Shown here piece after piece: positions 1 to 12,100 of a stretch of DNA of 64,000 nt. Origin of the DNA: Pseudomonas uvaldensis (GTDB lineage: Bacteria; Pseudomonadota; Gammaproteobacteria; Pseudomonadales; Pseudomonadaceae); contig NZ_JAIWKS010000007.1 in the NCBI RefSeq assembly GCF_021271205.1, positions 186,001 to 250,000 of the forward strand, read 5' to 3'. The notes below the pieces were generated by a model. It was not told where the DNA came from. It made no database searches and was given only the letters and a program-made list of their open reading frames with translations. Position numbers and translations under genes: made by a program. The stretch's first letter is position 1. Every line of letters starts with the position of its first letter.

Positions 1-3000
1 GCCCCAACCGTTTTCCAGGGCGGCCAGGCCAAAGACCGCGACGTTGCCTTCGAGGTTGTCCACCAGCGGCTGATACGCCTGCAGATGCCCTTGTGCGCCA
101 TGCACCAGCAGCAAGGCCGGCGCATGCTCATCCGCGTCCTGCAAGACCTTCCAGGGGCCGCCGCTGTCGTGGTTGTCCAGCCCTCGGACCAGGTCACGCA
201 CAGTATGCCGTTCGAACAGCAGGTTGGTCGGCAACTCGAGGGACAGCCGCTCGCGAATCAGCGAGACCACTTTGATCGCGGCCAGGGAATGTCCGCCGAC
301 ATTGAAGAAGTGGTCGGTCACGCCCAGCTCGTCAACGCCGAGCACCTCGCACCAGATGGCCAGGATGGCCGTTTCCAGCTCACCTGCAGGTGCTACGCGG
401 GTGCTCTGCAAGCGCTGCCTGGCGCGTTCGAGCAGGCTCTTGCGATCCAGCTTGCCATTGCTGTTCAGGGGCAGGGTCTTGAGCGCAAGGATGGCACTGG
501 GCAACATGTAGTCCGGTAACTGGCGAGCCAGGGCGGCCCCCAGATGATCAGTGGTCTGCAACACGACCTCGTCCCTGACCACGAACGCCAGCAAGCGGGC
601 ATGGTCGGCTTCACCCTCCAGCAAGACAGCGGCCTGCAATACCCCCGGCTGGGCCAACAACGCCTGTTCCACTTCCGCCAGCTCCAGGCGGAACCCGCGG
701 ATTTTCACCTGCTGATCGTTGCGTCCGAGCACGCGCAGCGCACCATCGGCCTGGCGCAAGGCAAGGTCGCCGGTGCGATACAGGCGGCTGCCGTCTGGAT
801 CGACACCGAAGGCACTGCCGCCGACACCGCCCACATAACCGCGCCCGACACTGGCCCCGCTGATGCACAACTCCCCGGCCTGGCCAGGTGGCACCGGTCG
901 TTGCTGCTCGTCGAGCAGATGGATACGGTTATCGCCCAAGACTTGATTCAAGGCACTGCCACTCACGCCCTGGTCGATATCGATCGCCCGCCACAACACC
1001 CCCACGGTGGTCTCCGTAGGACCGTAATGGTTGTACAAGCGACAGGCTGGTTTCGCTTGGGCCAGACGACTGAGCAAATGCTCACTGATCGGCTCCCCGC
1101 CCAAGACCAGAACGCGACGTGGAAGAACAGCCTCGGCCGCATGTTCGCCCATCAGGGCTTCAAGGTGCGAAGGGACAATCTTGAGCACGTCCAACGGGTG
1201 GCGCTCCAGCTCCTCGGCGAAGGCCCGCGCATCCGTCACGGTGGATTGTTCCAGCACATGCACGCAACCGCCCTGCAACCAGGCCGGAAACAGCACAGTA
1301 TTGCCAAGGTCCGCCAGCAGCGAGGAGACCAGGCCATAATGCCCGCCTTCGGGCAACTGCAGCGCGCGGGTCACCTGCGTGACGTAATGGCGCAACTGAC
1401 CTTGTTCGATCTGCACGCCCTTGGGCTTGCCGCTGGTGCCCGAGGTATAAAGCACGTAGGCCAGATCTTGCGCGGCGCCCTGCACCGGCGTATCGAACAC
1501 TGGCCCGACGCATGCCTGCGACCAGCACAGCGTATCGACCGAGGTCTCGGGCAGCAGCCCTTCCAGATGCAGCAACAGTGCGGGTTGAGCATCCTCGAGA
1601 ATGCCGGCCAGACGCAGGGGTGGTTGCTGCGGATCCAGGGGCAGATAGGCCGCGCCGACCTTGAAGCAGGCCAGCATCGCGATCAACATCTGCGCCCCAC
1701 GCGGCAAGTACAGGCCGACCACCTGCTCACGGCCGACGCCGGCCTGATGCAGGCTGCCGGCAACACGATCGCTCAGGGCATCGAGTTCGGCATAGGAGAA
1801 TATTTGCTCGGCATAGCGCAGCGCCGGCCGATCCGGTTGTGTCCGCGCGTGTTCGCGCACGGTGGCGACGATATCGAGATCCGGCACCAGGGCGGGACGG
1901 ATCGGCGACGCCGACAGTTCCTCGGGCAAGTGGCAATCGACGCGCTGGATGAGCTCGTTGGGTGACTGCATCAATTGCTCGAGCCAATGGCCGAAGCGCT
2001 TGAGCAACACTTGCATCTGGTTGTCACGGTACAGGCCATCATCGTAGGCCAGCATCAGCTCTGCGCTGCCCCGGGCATCGAGTGTCAGCTGCAATTGCAG
2101 TTCGACCGGGGTGTCGAAGGACAAGACCTGTACGCCTTGCAGCGACGGTGTATGCACGATACGCAGCCCGGCCTGGAAGCTGGCGCGCCAGTCGGGCAGC
2201 AACTGGGCCTGGCCCACATATTCCTGCCAGGCCACCGCGTTTTCCAATTGCCGTGCCAACGGCCGTGCCAGGTTGATCCAGGTGCTGTGCTCCGACATCC
2301 GCACCGTCATCGGCAGGGTCTGCTCGAACAGCCCGAAGGCGCCCGATAGCTCTTCATAGTCGTCACGAGGGTCATGCTGCAAACCCAACTGGCCGTGCGG
2401 CTGCCCATTGAGTCTGCCCAGCAATGCTCCCCAGGCGGCCAGGACCAGCGGCTCGACCGCCAGGCCTTCGCGCTCGGCCAGGGCGTTCAACGCCACCGGC
2501 AGCGTCGGCGCAAGCGTCAGCCGGACCACGGCATGCTGGCCGCTGGCGACCCCATAACGTTCGATCAAACGCATGCCCGGCACGTCCTGCAAGGCCTGGT
2601 TACGCCAGAACTGCACGCCCTGCTCGGCATCTTCATCCAATTGCAGGCCGTTGATCCATTCGACGTATTCGCCGTACTGCATGGGTTCGGTGTCCAATGG
2701 CACGGCGCGCCCCAGCAAGTGCGCCTGCAACTGGATCAGGCTGCGCTGATCCAACGAATACACCGGGACCGCCAGGAGCAGCCAATCGTCGAGCAACCAG
2801 GCCAATACATCGGGCTGTTCGGTCAGGCAATGCTGCTGAGCGTCGCGCAGCCACGTTTGCTCATTCTGCGTGTCACCCGAGCGCCCCTGACGCCAGTCCA
2901 GGCGCAGCTCGAAGGGCTCGACAACACGCTGGCGCAAGCCCGTGGCGCCAACCGGGCGCTGGTAGCGCAGGCGCAACGCTTGATGCTGCCGCAGGCAATC

Positions 3001-3129
3001 ACGCAAGCGCTGTTCGACGATGCCTTCGGGCACGCCCGTCATTTGCATCCGAGCCCAGCGCCAGGCTTGCGGGTTGGCCTGGGCCAATTGTTTTTGCTGG
3101 GGTGAAAGCGTGAGTCCGAGGTCCATCAT
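1..3129 (-). CDS. Terminal NRPS (interface-like C, A-Asp, T, start of TE), 3' end outside window
   Basis: This gene runs off the left edge, so only about 1,043 residues are visible. Domains in order are a condensation-like domain (about 1-430), an adenylation domain (core TSGTSGKPKG near residue 563), a carrier domain (GGHS near 946) and the first part of a thioesterase (ALLLVHGAQG near 990); the TE serine lies outside. The condensation-like domain has PVYSLD where HHxxxDG is expected, so both histidines are missing. My reading of the specificity residues is DLTKVGHVGK, the aspartate code. The start ATG at 3129 overlaps the stop of the upstream NRPS in an ATGA, implying translational coupling. 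With the hydroxylase fused to the end of the upstream protein, this should be a split terminal beta-hydroxyaspartate module that releases the finished siderophore. The domain reading is firm; the product is inferred. Confidence 0.93.
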   Translation of the reverse strand, partial: MMDLGLTLSPQQKQLAQANPQAWRWARMQMTGVPEGIVEQRLRDCLRQHQALRLRYQRPVGATGLRQRVVEPFELRLDWRQGRSGDTQNEQTWLRDAQQHCLTEQPDVLAWLLDDWLLLAVPVYSLDQRSLIQLQAHLLGRAVPLDTEPMQYGEYVEWINGLQLDEDAEQGVQFWRNQALQDVPGMRLIERYGVASGQHAVVRLTLAPTLPVALNALAEREGLAVEPLVLAAWGALLGRLNGQPHGQLGLQHDPRDDYEELSGAFGLFEQTLPMTVRMSEHSTWINLARPLARQLENAVAWQEYVGQAQLLPDWRASFQAGLRIVHTPSLQGVQVLSFDTPVELQLQLTLDARGSAELMLAYDDGLYRDNQMQVLLKRFGHWLEQLMQSPNELIQRVDCHLPEELSASPIRPALVPDLDIVATVREHARTQPDRPALRYAEQIFSYAELDALSDRVAGSLHQAGVGREQVVGLYLPRGAQMLIAMLACFKVGAAYLPLDPQQPPLRLAGILEDAQPALLLHLEGLLPETSVDTLCWSQACVGPVFDTPVQGAAQDLAYVLYTSGTSGKPKGVQIEQGQLRHYVTQVTRALQLPEGGHYGLVSSLLADLGNTVLFPAWLQGGCVHVLEQSTVTDARAFAEELERHPLDVLKIVPSHLEALMGEHAAEAVLPRRVLVLGGEPISEHLLSRLAQAKPACRLYNHYGPTETTVGVLWRAIDIDQGVSGSALNQVLGDNRIHLLDEQQRPVPPGQAGELCISGASVGRGYVGGVGGSAFGVDPDGSRLYRTGDLALRQADGALRVLGRNDQQVKIRGFRLELAEVEQALLAQPGVLQAAVLLEGEADHARLLAFVVRDEVVLQTTDHLGAALARQLPDYMLPSAILALKTLPLNSNGKLDRKSLLERARQRLQSTRVAPAGELETAILAIWCEVLGVDELGVTDHFFNVGGHSLAAIKVVSLIRERLSLELPTNLLFERHTVRDLVRGLDNHDSGGPWKVLQDADEHAPALLLVHGAQGHLQAYQPLVDNLEGNVAVFGLAALENGWG

Positions 3130-6100
3130 GATTCCAACTCTGCGTGTGTCTCTTCAGTCTGCGCCGGCGCAGCCATCACTTGGTCACGACCATAGATTTC
3201 CCCCATGGCCACCACAATCTTGCGCTCGCCCTCGAACGGGTCCCGGGCGTGTGCCGCCATCATGTTATCGAGCATGACCACATCCCCCTGCTGCCAATCG
3301 AAACGCACGGCACAACGCTCGTAGGCCGTGTTGATGGCCTCGATAGCCTGCGGTTCAAGTTCGGACCCGTCGCCGTAGAACACCTGCCGGGGCATCGAAG
3401 CTTCACCGTCGCGCAGGAACTGTTCGCGCACGTCAGCATCGAGAAAGGCCGGGTGATAGAGCTGGATCTGATTGAAGAAACTCTCCTCGCCGGTCAGCGG
3501 GTGCAGGATGACCGCCGGGCACACCTGACGGGTGTGCAGGTCGTTGGCTCCGCGCCACTGGAACTCGATGTTGCTTTCACGGCAGATCCGTTCGACGTCG
3601 GCCCGCTCTTCGGTCTGGAAGAAATGCTGCCAGCTGACGTCCAGGCTGGTACTGAAATTACGCACATACATCAGTTGTTTGCGCCGCAGGTTCGCTTGCA
3701 GCCAGGCCGGCAGTTCCCGGTAGACCTGGCGACTGTCGACAATCGGGGTCGCGCCCCCCGACGTGGCCGGGATCTGGCAGTAAAACCACTGCCGACGCGG
3801 CCAGCGATGCTGATGGGCACTCTCGTTGTGGAACAGGATCATCCGGTCCTTGGGATAGGGTGTGGATTTGTAGATGTTCTTGCCACCCTCTTCCTTCGGC
3901 AGGTCGCCATATTGACCATACAGTTGAGGGCAGAGGGCCTGGCAGAACGCTTCGAAAGCCGCCGGCGTCGGCAGATCGAAGCCACGAAAGACAATGCCAC
4001 CGTGGTCGAGCAGCCAGTTCTCGACCTTCTCGCGGTTGGCTTCGGCCCAGATGGCCGGCGTCAGTTCGCGGTCACGCAGTTGAATCGACAAGGGGAACTT
4101 CGAGCCTTCGCGCAGCGGTCGGGCTTCGAAGGGCTCGCGAGTGACAGGCGACCCGCTCTGGCGCATCTTGCCCAATTTGCTCATTTTGCGTTGCAGCGGA
4201 TTGTCCGTGGACATTGCGGCAGCTCCTCCTGGAGTCTTGATCAGGGTATCGATTGGGTTATCTGGCGCGCCAAGGGCCATGTCCAGCAGCGATTGGAAAG
4301 CATCGCGCAGGCGTTCGACCGTGGCCCGGCGAAACAGGCTGGTGCGATACACCCAGCGCAGATTGATCGCGTCGCCGTCTTCGCTGGCGAACAGGGCCAT
4401 GTCGAACTTGGAATGGTGCTGCTCGCCAGTCAGTGGCTCGACCTGCAAGTTGCCTAGTTGGCGTTGTTGGCGCGGCGTGTTGTCGAGCACGAACAAGGTT
4501 TGCAACAGCGGGTGGACATTCGCCACCCGTGGCAGCTCCAGGCATTCGACGACACGCTCGAACGGCGTGTCCTGCCAGGCGAACGCTTGCAGGCACACTT
4601 CCCGGACCTGCTGCGCTTGCTCACGGAAACTCAGCTCCGGTTGCAGGCGGATACGCAAGGCCAGCAGATTGACGAAGAAGCCGATCAACGACTCGGTGGC
4701 AGGATGCTCGCGGTTGGCCACGTCCGTCCCGATGACCAGGTCGCGCCCTTGGGTTTCGCGCTGCAGCACGGCGGCATAACACGTCAGCAGCAGCATGAAC
4801 GGTGACGTTGCGCTGTCTTGCGCGAACGCTTTCAACCGGCCAACCGTGGCCGCCGGCAACTGGAAGTCCAGCGCCGCCCCGGTGCCGCTGTCGCGCTCCG
4901 GGCGTGGGAAATCGAACGGCAACGGCACTTGGGCGGGAATGCCGGCCAGGGTCTGTCGCCAGAAATCCAGGCCCTCACGCTGACGCTGCTGTACTGGGGC
5001 AGAACCTTGCCATACCGCATAGTCCACGTATTGGATCGCCAGTTCATCTTGTGGCGGCAGCACACCTGCACTGTAGGCCTCGTAACCCTGGATCAGTTCA
5101 TCGACCAGCACGGCGCCGGACCAGCCGTCCGAAGCAATGTGGTGCATGACCAGTTGCAGCACGTGGTCCTGCTCACCGAGCCGGTACAGGACCGCCCGCA
5201 GCGGTGCCTCGCCGGCGAGGTCGAACGGTCGCAGTGCAACGTCGCGGGCATCGGCCGGCCACTGCGCCGCGCTCGACACGATTGTTTGCAACGCCACCGA
5301 CATCTGTGCGTGGATCCGCTGGTACAACTCGCCGCCGCGCTGGTGATAGGTGGTGCGCAAGATCGCATGGCGTTCCACCAACCGCTGCAATGAACGCTCC
5401 AGGGCCTGGCAGTCCAGCTGTCCGTGCAAGCGTACGTTACTGCTCATGTTGAAGCTGCTGTCAGCCAGATCCAGCTGCTGCATCAACCAGACCCGTTGCT
5501 GCGCCGAGGACAAGGGCTGGTCTATCTGTCGGTCGACGCGAGGGATCTGCAACGAAGCGAGGTCCAGGTGAGGCGCAAGGCCCTCGATGCGCTGCGCCAG
5601 GTCCGCCAGAACAGGCGTTTCGAACAGCCAGCGCAAGGGCACTTCAAGGCCCTGCTCGCGCAAGCGCGCACGCACCTGGGCCGCCATCAGCGAGTGTCCG
5701 CCCAACTGGAAAAAATGCCCGTCGACAGGGATCTGCGGCCGGTTCAACACCGTCGCCCAGACCTCGGCCAACAGGGTCTCGCTGGCCGTCAGAGCACGCT
5801 GGACGGCGACAGTACCGCTGACGTCCAATTGCAGCCGCGGCAGTTGTTTGCGATCCACTTTGCCGTTGGTATTGAGGGGCAGTTGTTCCAGCGCCTGCAA
5901 ATGCGTCGGCAGCATGTAGGCCGGCAAACGGGCCTGCAAATAGCTGTGGATCGCGGTTTCGTCAGGTGGGTTAGCGCTACTGGCGACCCAGAAGGCGGCC
6001 AGATGCTCGCCTTGCACGGCCACGACCGCCTGCAATACATCGGGATGGCTGAGGAGCACAGCCTCGATCTCCCCCAGCTCGATGCGATAACCGCGCAATT

Positions 6101-9100
6101 TGATCTGGTCATCGGTGCGGCCCAGGTAATACAGCTGTCCATCGGGTTGCCAACGCGCCAGATCACCGGTGCGGTACAACCGCCCGCCCTCGCGGCTGAA
6201 CGGATCGGCGATGAAGCGTTCGGCAGTTAATCCCGGTTGTCCGGCGTAACCGCGTGCCAGACCGTCACCGGCGATATACAGCTCGCCCACACAGCCGGGC
6301 GGCACTTCGCACAGGTGTTCATCCAGGACGTGGCAACGGGTGTTGAGCAACGGCCGGCCAATCGGGGCAACGGGCGTTTGCAGGACATCGATCGGCGTCT
6401 GGGTGGACCACACTGTGGTCTCCGTCGGGCCGTAGACGTTGACGAGGTGAGCCACGCATTGCCTGAGCTCGCTCGCCATCTCCGCCGCCAGCGCCTCACC
6501 ACCAGCCAGGGCCACACGCCCGGCCAGTACCTGGCGATCGCCTTGCAACAGCATCGCCCAGGTGGCCGGTGTGGCCTGGATGAGATCCACGGCCTGGTCC
6601 TGAATCAGGTTTGCGAGCAACAGAGGGTCCTGTCGCTCCTCATCATCGGCCAGCACCACCGTGCCGCCGCGTACCAGCGGCAGGCACAGCTCCAGGCCGC
6701 AAATGTCGAAGGTCACGGTGGTCAGGGCCAGATAACGTTGCACATTATCCAGCGGCAGTGCCTGCTCCATGGCCAGCAGGAAGTTGGCGAAACTGCCTCG
6801 ACTGATCTGCACGCCCTTGGGTTGTCCGGTCGAGCCCGAGGTGTAGAGGGTATAAGCCAATTGCTCGAGGGTCGTCGCCAGGCCCGGTGCGTGTGTCGGG
6901 AATTGGGACAACGGCAGGTCTGCCCACAGGCAACTGCGCAGGTGCCCGGGCACGTCTGCGAACAGCGTGTCCGAGAGCAGCAATTGCGGCCGCGCCCGAG
7001 TGAGAATCTGCGCCTGCCTTGCCGCTGGATGTGCAGGGTCGAGCGGCAGGTAGCCTGCGCCGGCCTTCTGGATGCCCAACAGGCACACCAGTAGCCTTTC
7101 GTCTCGCGGCAGGCAGAAGGCGACCGTCGACTCTTGCCCGACGCCCTGCGCCAGCAGCCAATGGGCCAGGCGGTTGGCTTGGGCATCCAGTTCGGCGTAG
7201 CTCAAGCGGCGATCGGCGCAGCACACCGCGATACGATCAGGATGGACGGCGGCCTGTACTTCGAAGCGCGTGACGAAATCCGCTTCGCCCATCAAACGCG
7301 TGGACGGGCCCGCCGTGTCCAGGGTCGCGACTGAACCCAGCGGGACTTCCAGCAAGCGCTGTTGAAGGTCAAGGCTGGCCAGACTGGCGAGCAAGCTCTG
7401 GTAGTCCTCCGCCAGTCGCTGGCTGGTGTCGGGGCGCAACAACGCGGTGGCGTATTCGACGATCAGACCGGTGCGGGCATCGGCCCCACGGCCCTGGCTG
7501 AACACATTGAACGTCAGGTCGAACTTGGCACTCACCACGCCATCGGGCAGCGCCAACGATTCCACGCTGATGCCGGGCAGGCTGAGGGTGCGCGAATCGC
7601 GGTGGTCAGCCTGATAGTTGAACATCGCCTGAAATACCGGCGTGCGGTCCAGGCTACGTTCGACGTTCAGCACGTCCAGCAAGTGCTCGAACGGCAGCGC
7701 CTGATGGGCCAGGTCATTGGCCAACCGCCCATTCAGGTCGTGGATAAAGGATTGCAGGCTTTGCCGGGCATCGATCTGTACCCGGTGCGCCAACGTGTTG
7801 ACGAACAAACCGACCAGTGCCTGGCTCTCAGCCGATTCGCGCCCGGCCACGGGCAAGCCGATGGCGAAATCACTGCGCCGAGCATGACGCCAGAGCAGCA
7901 GTTGGTAGGCGGCGAAATACAGCACGAACGGCGTGACGCCCATTGCCCTGGCCCGGGCATCGATGGCCCGACTCAGCGAACTGGGGAAGAAAAACTCGGC
8001 ACGGGCACCGGCGTACGCTTGCAACGCCGGGCGGGCGCAGTGGTCCGGCAACTCCAGCGGCTCGTTGCTCAGGCCTTGCAAGCGCTGTTGCCAATAAGCC
8101 AACAGCTGGCTGCCCTGCTCTCCTTCCAGACCTCGCCGCTGTGCTTCGATCAACGGCAACAACCCAGTGGACGCGGGCGTGGCCTGATCCTGATACAGCC
8201 GCGCAAAATCCTCGACCAGCAAACCCATGGACCAGCCGTCCACGGCAATGTGGTGCACATTGAAGAGCAAGCGGTAATCACCTGGCGCCACACTGAACAG
8301 GTCGATTGCCAGCAGCGGTCCCTGTCCCAGGTCGAAAACGCGCTTGGCGGCGTCGGCGATGGCCGCTACCTGCTGCGACTCATCCAGACCATTGAGGTCG
8401 TGCACATTGAAAATGACCGAGGCCGTCTCATCCAGGCGCTGCCAGACTTGCCCTTGCGCCTCGAAGAACCTGCAACGCAGGGCCTCATGACGCGAGACCA
8501 GGGTCTGGCAAGTGCGTTGCAGGCGAGGCACATCCAGGTCACCGCGCAAGGCCAGCAACTGCGTGACGTTGTAGGCCGTCGCGGTCGGTTCGAGCTGCTG
8601 CATGAACCACACCCGCTGCTGGGCATGGGACAGTGCACGTTGCGGCTCCGAGGCTTCGGTTGCCGATTGCGGTGCAACGCTCGGCGCGGCTGCGCCGGCC
8701 AGCACTCCGGCCAACTGCCGGGCAGTCGGGTTCTCCAGCAATTGCCGGGGCATCAGGCGCAGTTCGGCCTGACGCAAACGCGCGATCAATTGCAGGCTGA
8801 GAATCGAATCCCCGCCCTCGACAAAGAAGTCCGCGTCCGGCCCCAGGCCAGGCTGCTCCAGCAATTCACGAAAGGCCGTGAGTACGGTCAGCAACACCGG
8901 GGCCTGTCGAGCATCGATGCACAGGGCCATGGCCGCCAGAGTCGGGTGTTGCAGGACATCCCGCGGTTGCAGCTTGAGCCCTTCACGCGAAGCCAGGCCG
9001 ATCAATTGCAGACTCAGGATCGAATCGCCGCCCAGGGCAAAAAAATCATCCTCGCGCCCGACGTGCGGGCAGCCGAGGACCTGACACCACAACTGCGCCA

Positions 9101-12100
9101 GGCGCTGTTCCGTGGCACCACGGGGTGGCCGTACGGAGGCAGCGGACGATTCTTGCTCAGCCGGCTCAGGCAAAGCGCGTCGATCCAGCTTGCCATTGGC
9201 CGTCAGCGGCAACGCGTCCAGCACTGACCAATGGCTGGGCACCATGTGCTCCGGCAATTGACGTCTGGCCTCGGCTTGCAGGCTCGCCAACGCTTCGCTC
9301 GCCAGGGACGGACTGAGGTACGCCACCAGTTGCGTGCGCCCTTTCACCTCGCAGGCCAGCACTACCCCTTCGCGAACCTGAGGCTGAGCCTTGAGCCAGG
9401 CGCTGACTTCGCCCGGCTCAACGCGAAAACCACGGATCTTGACCTGATCGTCCCCACGCCCGAGGAACACCAGGTTCCCATTGCGATCCAGGCGAACCCG
9501 GTCACCGCTGCGATAGAAGCGTTGGCCTGGGGCGGTGGAACCGAATACCTTGGCGCTCAATTCAGGTTGGCCGAGATACCCCTGGGCAACCTGGGGGCCA
9601 CCGATCAGCAATTCCCCGGCGACACCCAGCGGCACCGACACATCGTTGCCGTCGACGATGCGCAGTTGGCAGTCCGCCAACGGCTGACCCAAGGGCAGAT
9701 ACTGACCCGGGTCCAGCGAGTCGAGCGACTGGATTTCGCCGCAGATCACTCCTACCGTGGTTTCCGAAGGGCCGTAGTGGTTGAAGAGGCGCAGTTGCGG
9801 TGCCAGTTCGCGCACTCGTGCGAACAAGGCGTGATCGAAACCCTCACCGCCCAGGACCAATACATCCCTGGGCAAGACACGTCGGGCATCGTCCAGCGCC
9901 AGCAGCCCGCGCAAATGCGAAGGCGCGATCTTCAGGCAATCCACCGGGTGCTGCTCAAGAAAGTCAGCCCAGCCTGGCGGATCGAAGGTCAGCGACGCTG
10001 GCGGCAGAATCAGCGGATCGCCGGCATTCAGCGCAGCGAACACGCAGGTCAGCCCCAGGTCCGCCGCCACCGTCGCCAAGGTTGCCCAGCGGCTGCCCGG
10101 CTTCGCTTGCAGGCGTTGACCGACCGCACTGGCGTAATGCGCCAGGTTGCCGTGGGTGACCAGCACGCCTTTGGGCTGGCCGGTCGAACCGGAGGTATAA
10201 ATCAGATAAGCCGGCAAGTCGGGCTGGCTGAGGCTCTCGTCCGGGCCCTCGGAGATCACGGCGCGCAAGTCAGCGGCCCCGAGTATCAGGCGCTCGATCC
10301 GGACACCGGTTTCCGGGGCATCGGCCAAAGACACCCACAGGCTCGCACCACTGTCCTGCAATAACTGCGCGAGTCGCTGCGGCGGCTGCGCCGGGTCGAG
10401 AAACAGGCAGATCGCACCCCGTTGCCAGCACGCCAGCGTGGCCATCAACTGTTCTGCGCAACGCGGCATGCACAGCGCAACCACTTGCCCGGGACCTACC
10501 CCCTGCCCGGCCAGTCGCGAGGCCAACGCACGGCTCGCGGCACCGAGCGTGGCATAGTCGATGGTTTCGTTGACGCTACACAGTGCTGCCGCGGTCGGCG
10601 TATGCGCTGCCCAATGCAGCACTTGCCGATCCAGCGGTAAGGGCATCGCGCCCAATGCCGGACCACTCACCTCACTCGGCGGCGAAACCAGCTGGAATTC
10701 GGTCAGACGGCGCTGGGGATGACTGGACGCCCCCTGGAGAATCGCCAGCAAGTCGTCCAGCATCTGCTCGACGGTCGCCGCATCGAACAATTCGTCGCTG
10801 TATTCCAACTCGCAGCGCAGACCCGCATCAGCGGTACGCACCAGGCGCAACGTGAGGTCAAAGCGCGCATGACGCTGCGGCGGATCCAGGACTTCAACCG
10901 CGACACCCGGCAATGTCAGGGTACGGCTTTCGGGCAGGTCCACCTGGACGAACATGACCTGGAACAACGGACTCGAACGTGGCCGATCCAGGTTCTCAAG
11001 CACCTTTTCAAAAGGCAGCAGCTGATGATCGAAAGCGGCGGCGACGGTGTCACGGGTGCGCAGCAGTGCACTGGCGAAGTCCGGGTTGTCGTGCAGGCGC
11101 TGACGGATCACCAGGGTGTTGAGCAAAGGCCCGATCAGCGGGACCAGCTCCGGACGATCACGGTGCGCGACCGAGGTGCCCAGGCACAGGTCGCTCTCGC
11201 CGCTGTAACGCGACAGCAGGCAGCTGAAAGCTGTCAGGCCGTAGATGTACAGCGTCACCCCATGATTACGGATAGCCGCTTCGACCGCTGTCGTCAGCTG
11301 CGGTGATAGCGTGCGGGCCAGCACCGCGCCGCTGTGGCGGCGTTGCGCGGGCGCCGGACGTGGTCGATCCAGGGGCAACGTCAATGGTGCGGGGGCATCG
11401 ACCAGCTGTGCACGCCAGAAATCGACGTGCTGCCGGCAGCTTTCGCTGTCCAGCCACTCCTGTTCCCAAGCGGCGTAGTCGGCATACTGGATGCTCAGTT
11501 CGGGCTGCCGGGCAGGCTCATCCACCGCCAGCGCCCGGTACGCCTCGGCCAGTTCCAGGGTCAGTTGCTGGGCCGACCAGGCGTCGTAGGCCACATGATG
11601 AATGGTGAAGAACAACCAGGTCGATTGCTCCTGCGCATCGCTGAACGCTTGCCAGCGCCATGGTGCCGACTGGCTGAGGTCAAAGGGTTCGGCCAATTGT
11701 CGGGCGTATTCATCGGCGCACCACTGCTCGTACTCGCCGGCAGCCAGGCTCAATCGTTCAACGGTTGGCCGAATGACTGTTTGCGGCTCGCAATGAGACT
11801 GCAACTGTCCATTCGGGTCGGTCGTATAACGGGTGCGCAAGATCTGGTGACGGTCGGTCAACTGCTGCATGGCCTGCTGCAAGCGTTCGCCATCGAGGCG
11901 GCCGTCGAAACGCAGCACCGAGCACAAATTATAAAGCGCACGACTGCTCAGAGCCTCCGCCGACAGAAAACGCCGCTGCGCCTGCGCCAACGGCAAGCGC
12001 CCGTCTTCGGCAAGCACGGCGGGAACGATCGGCAGGCGCCAGCTATCGATACCTTTCTCGGCCAGGCGCTGGCGAAAGATCTTTTTCTTATCCGCGGGCA

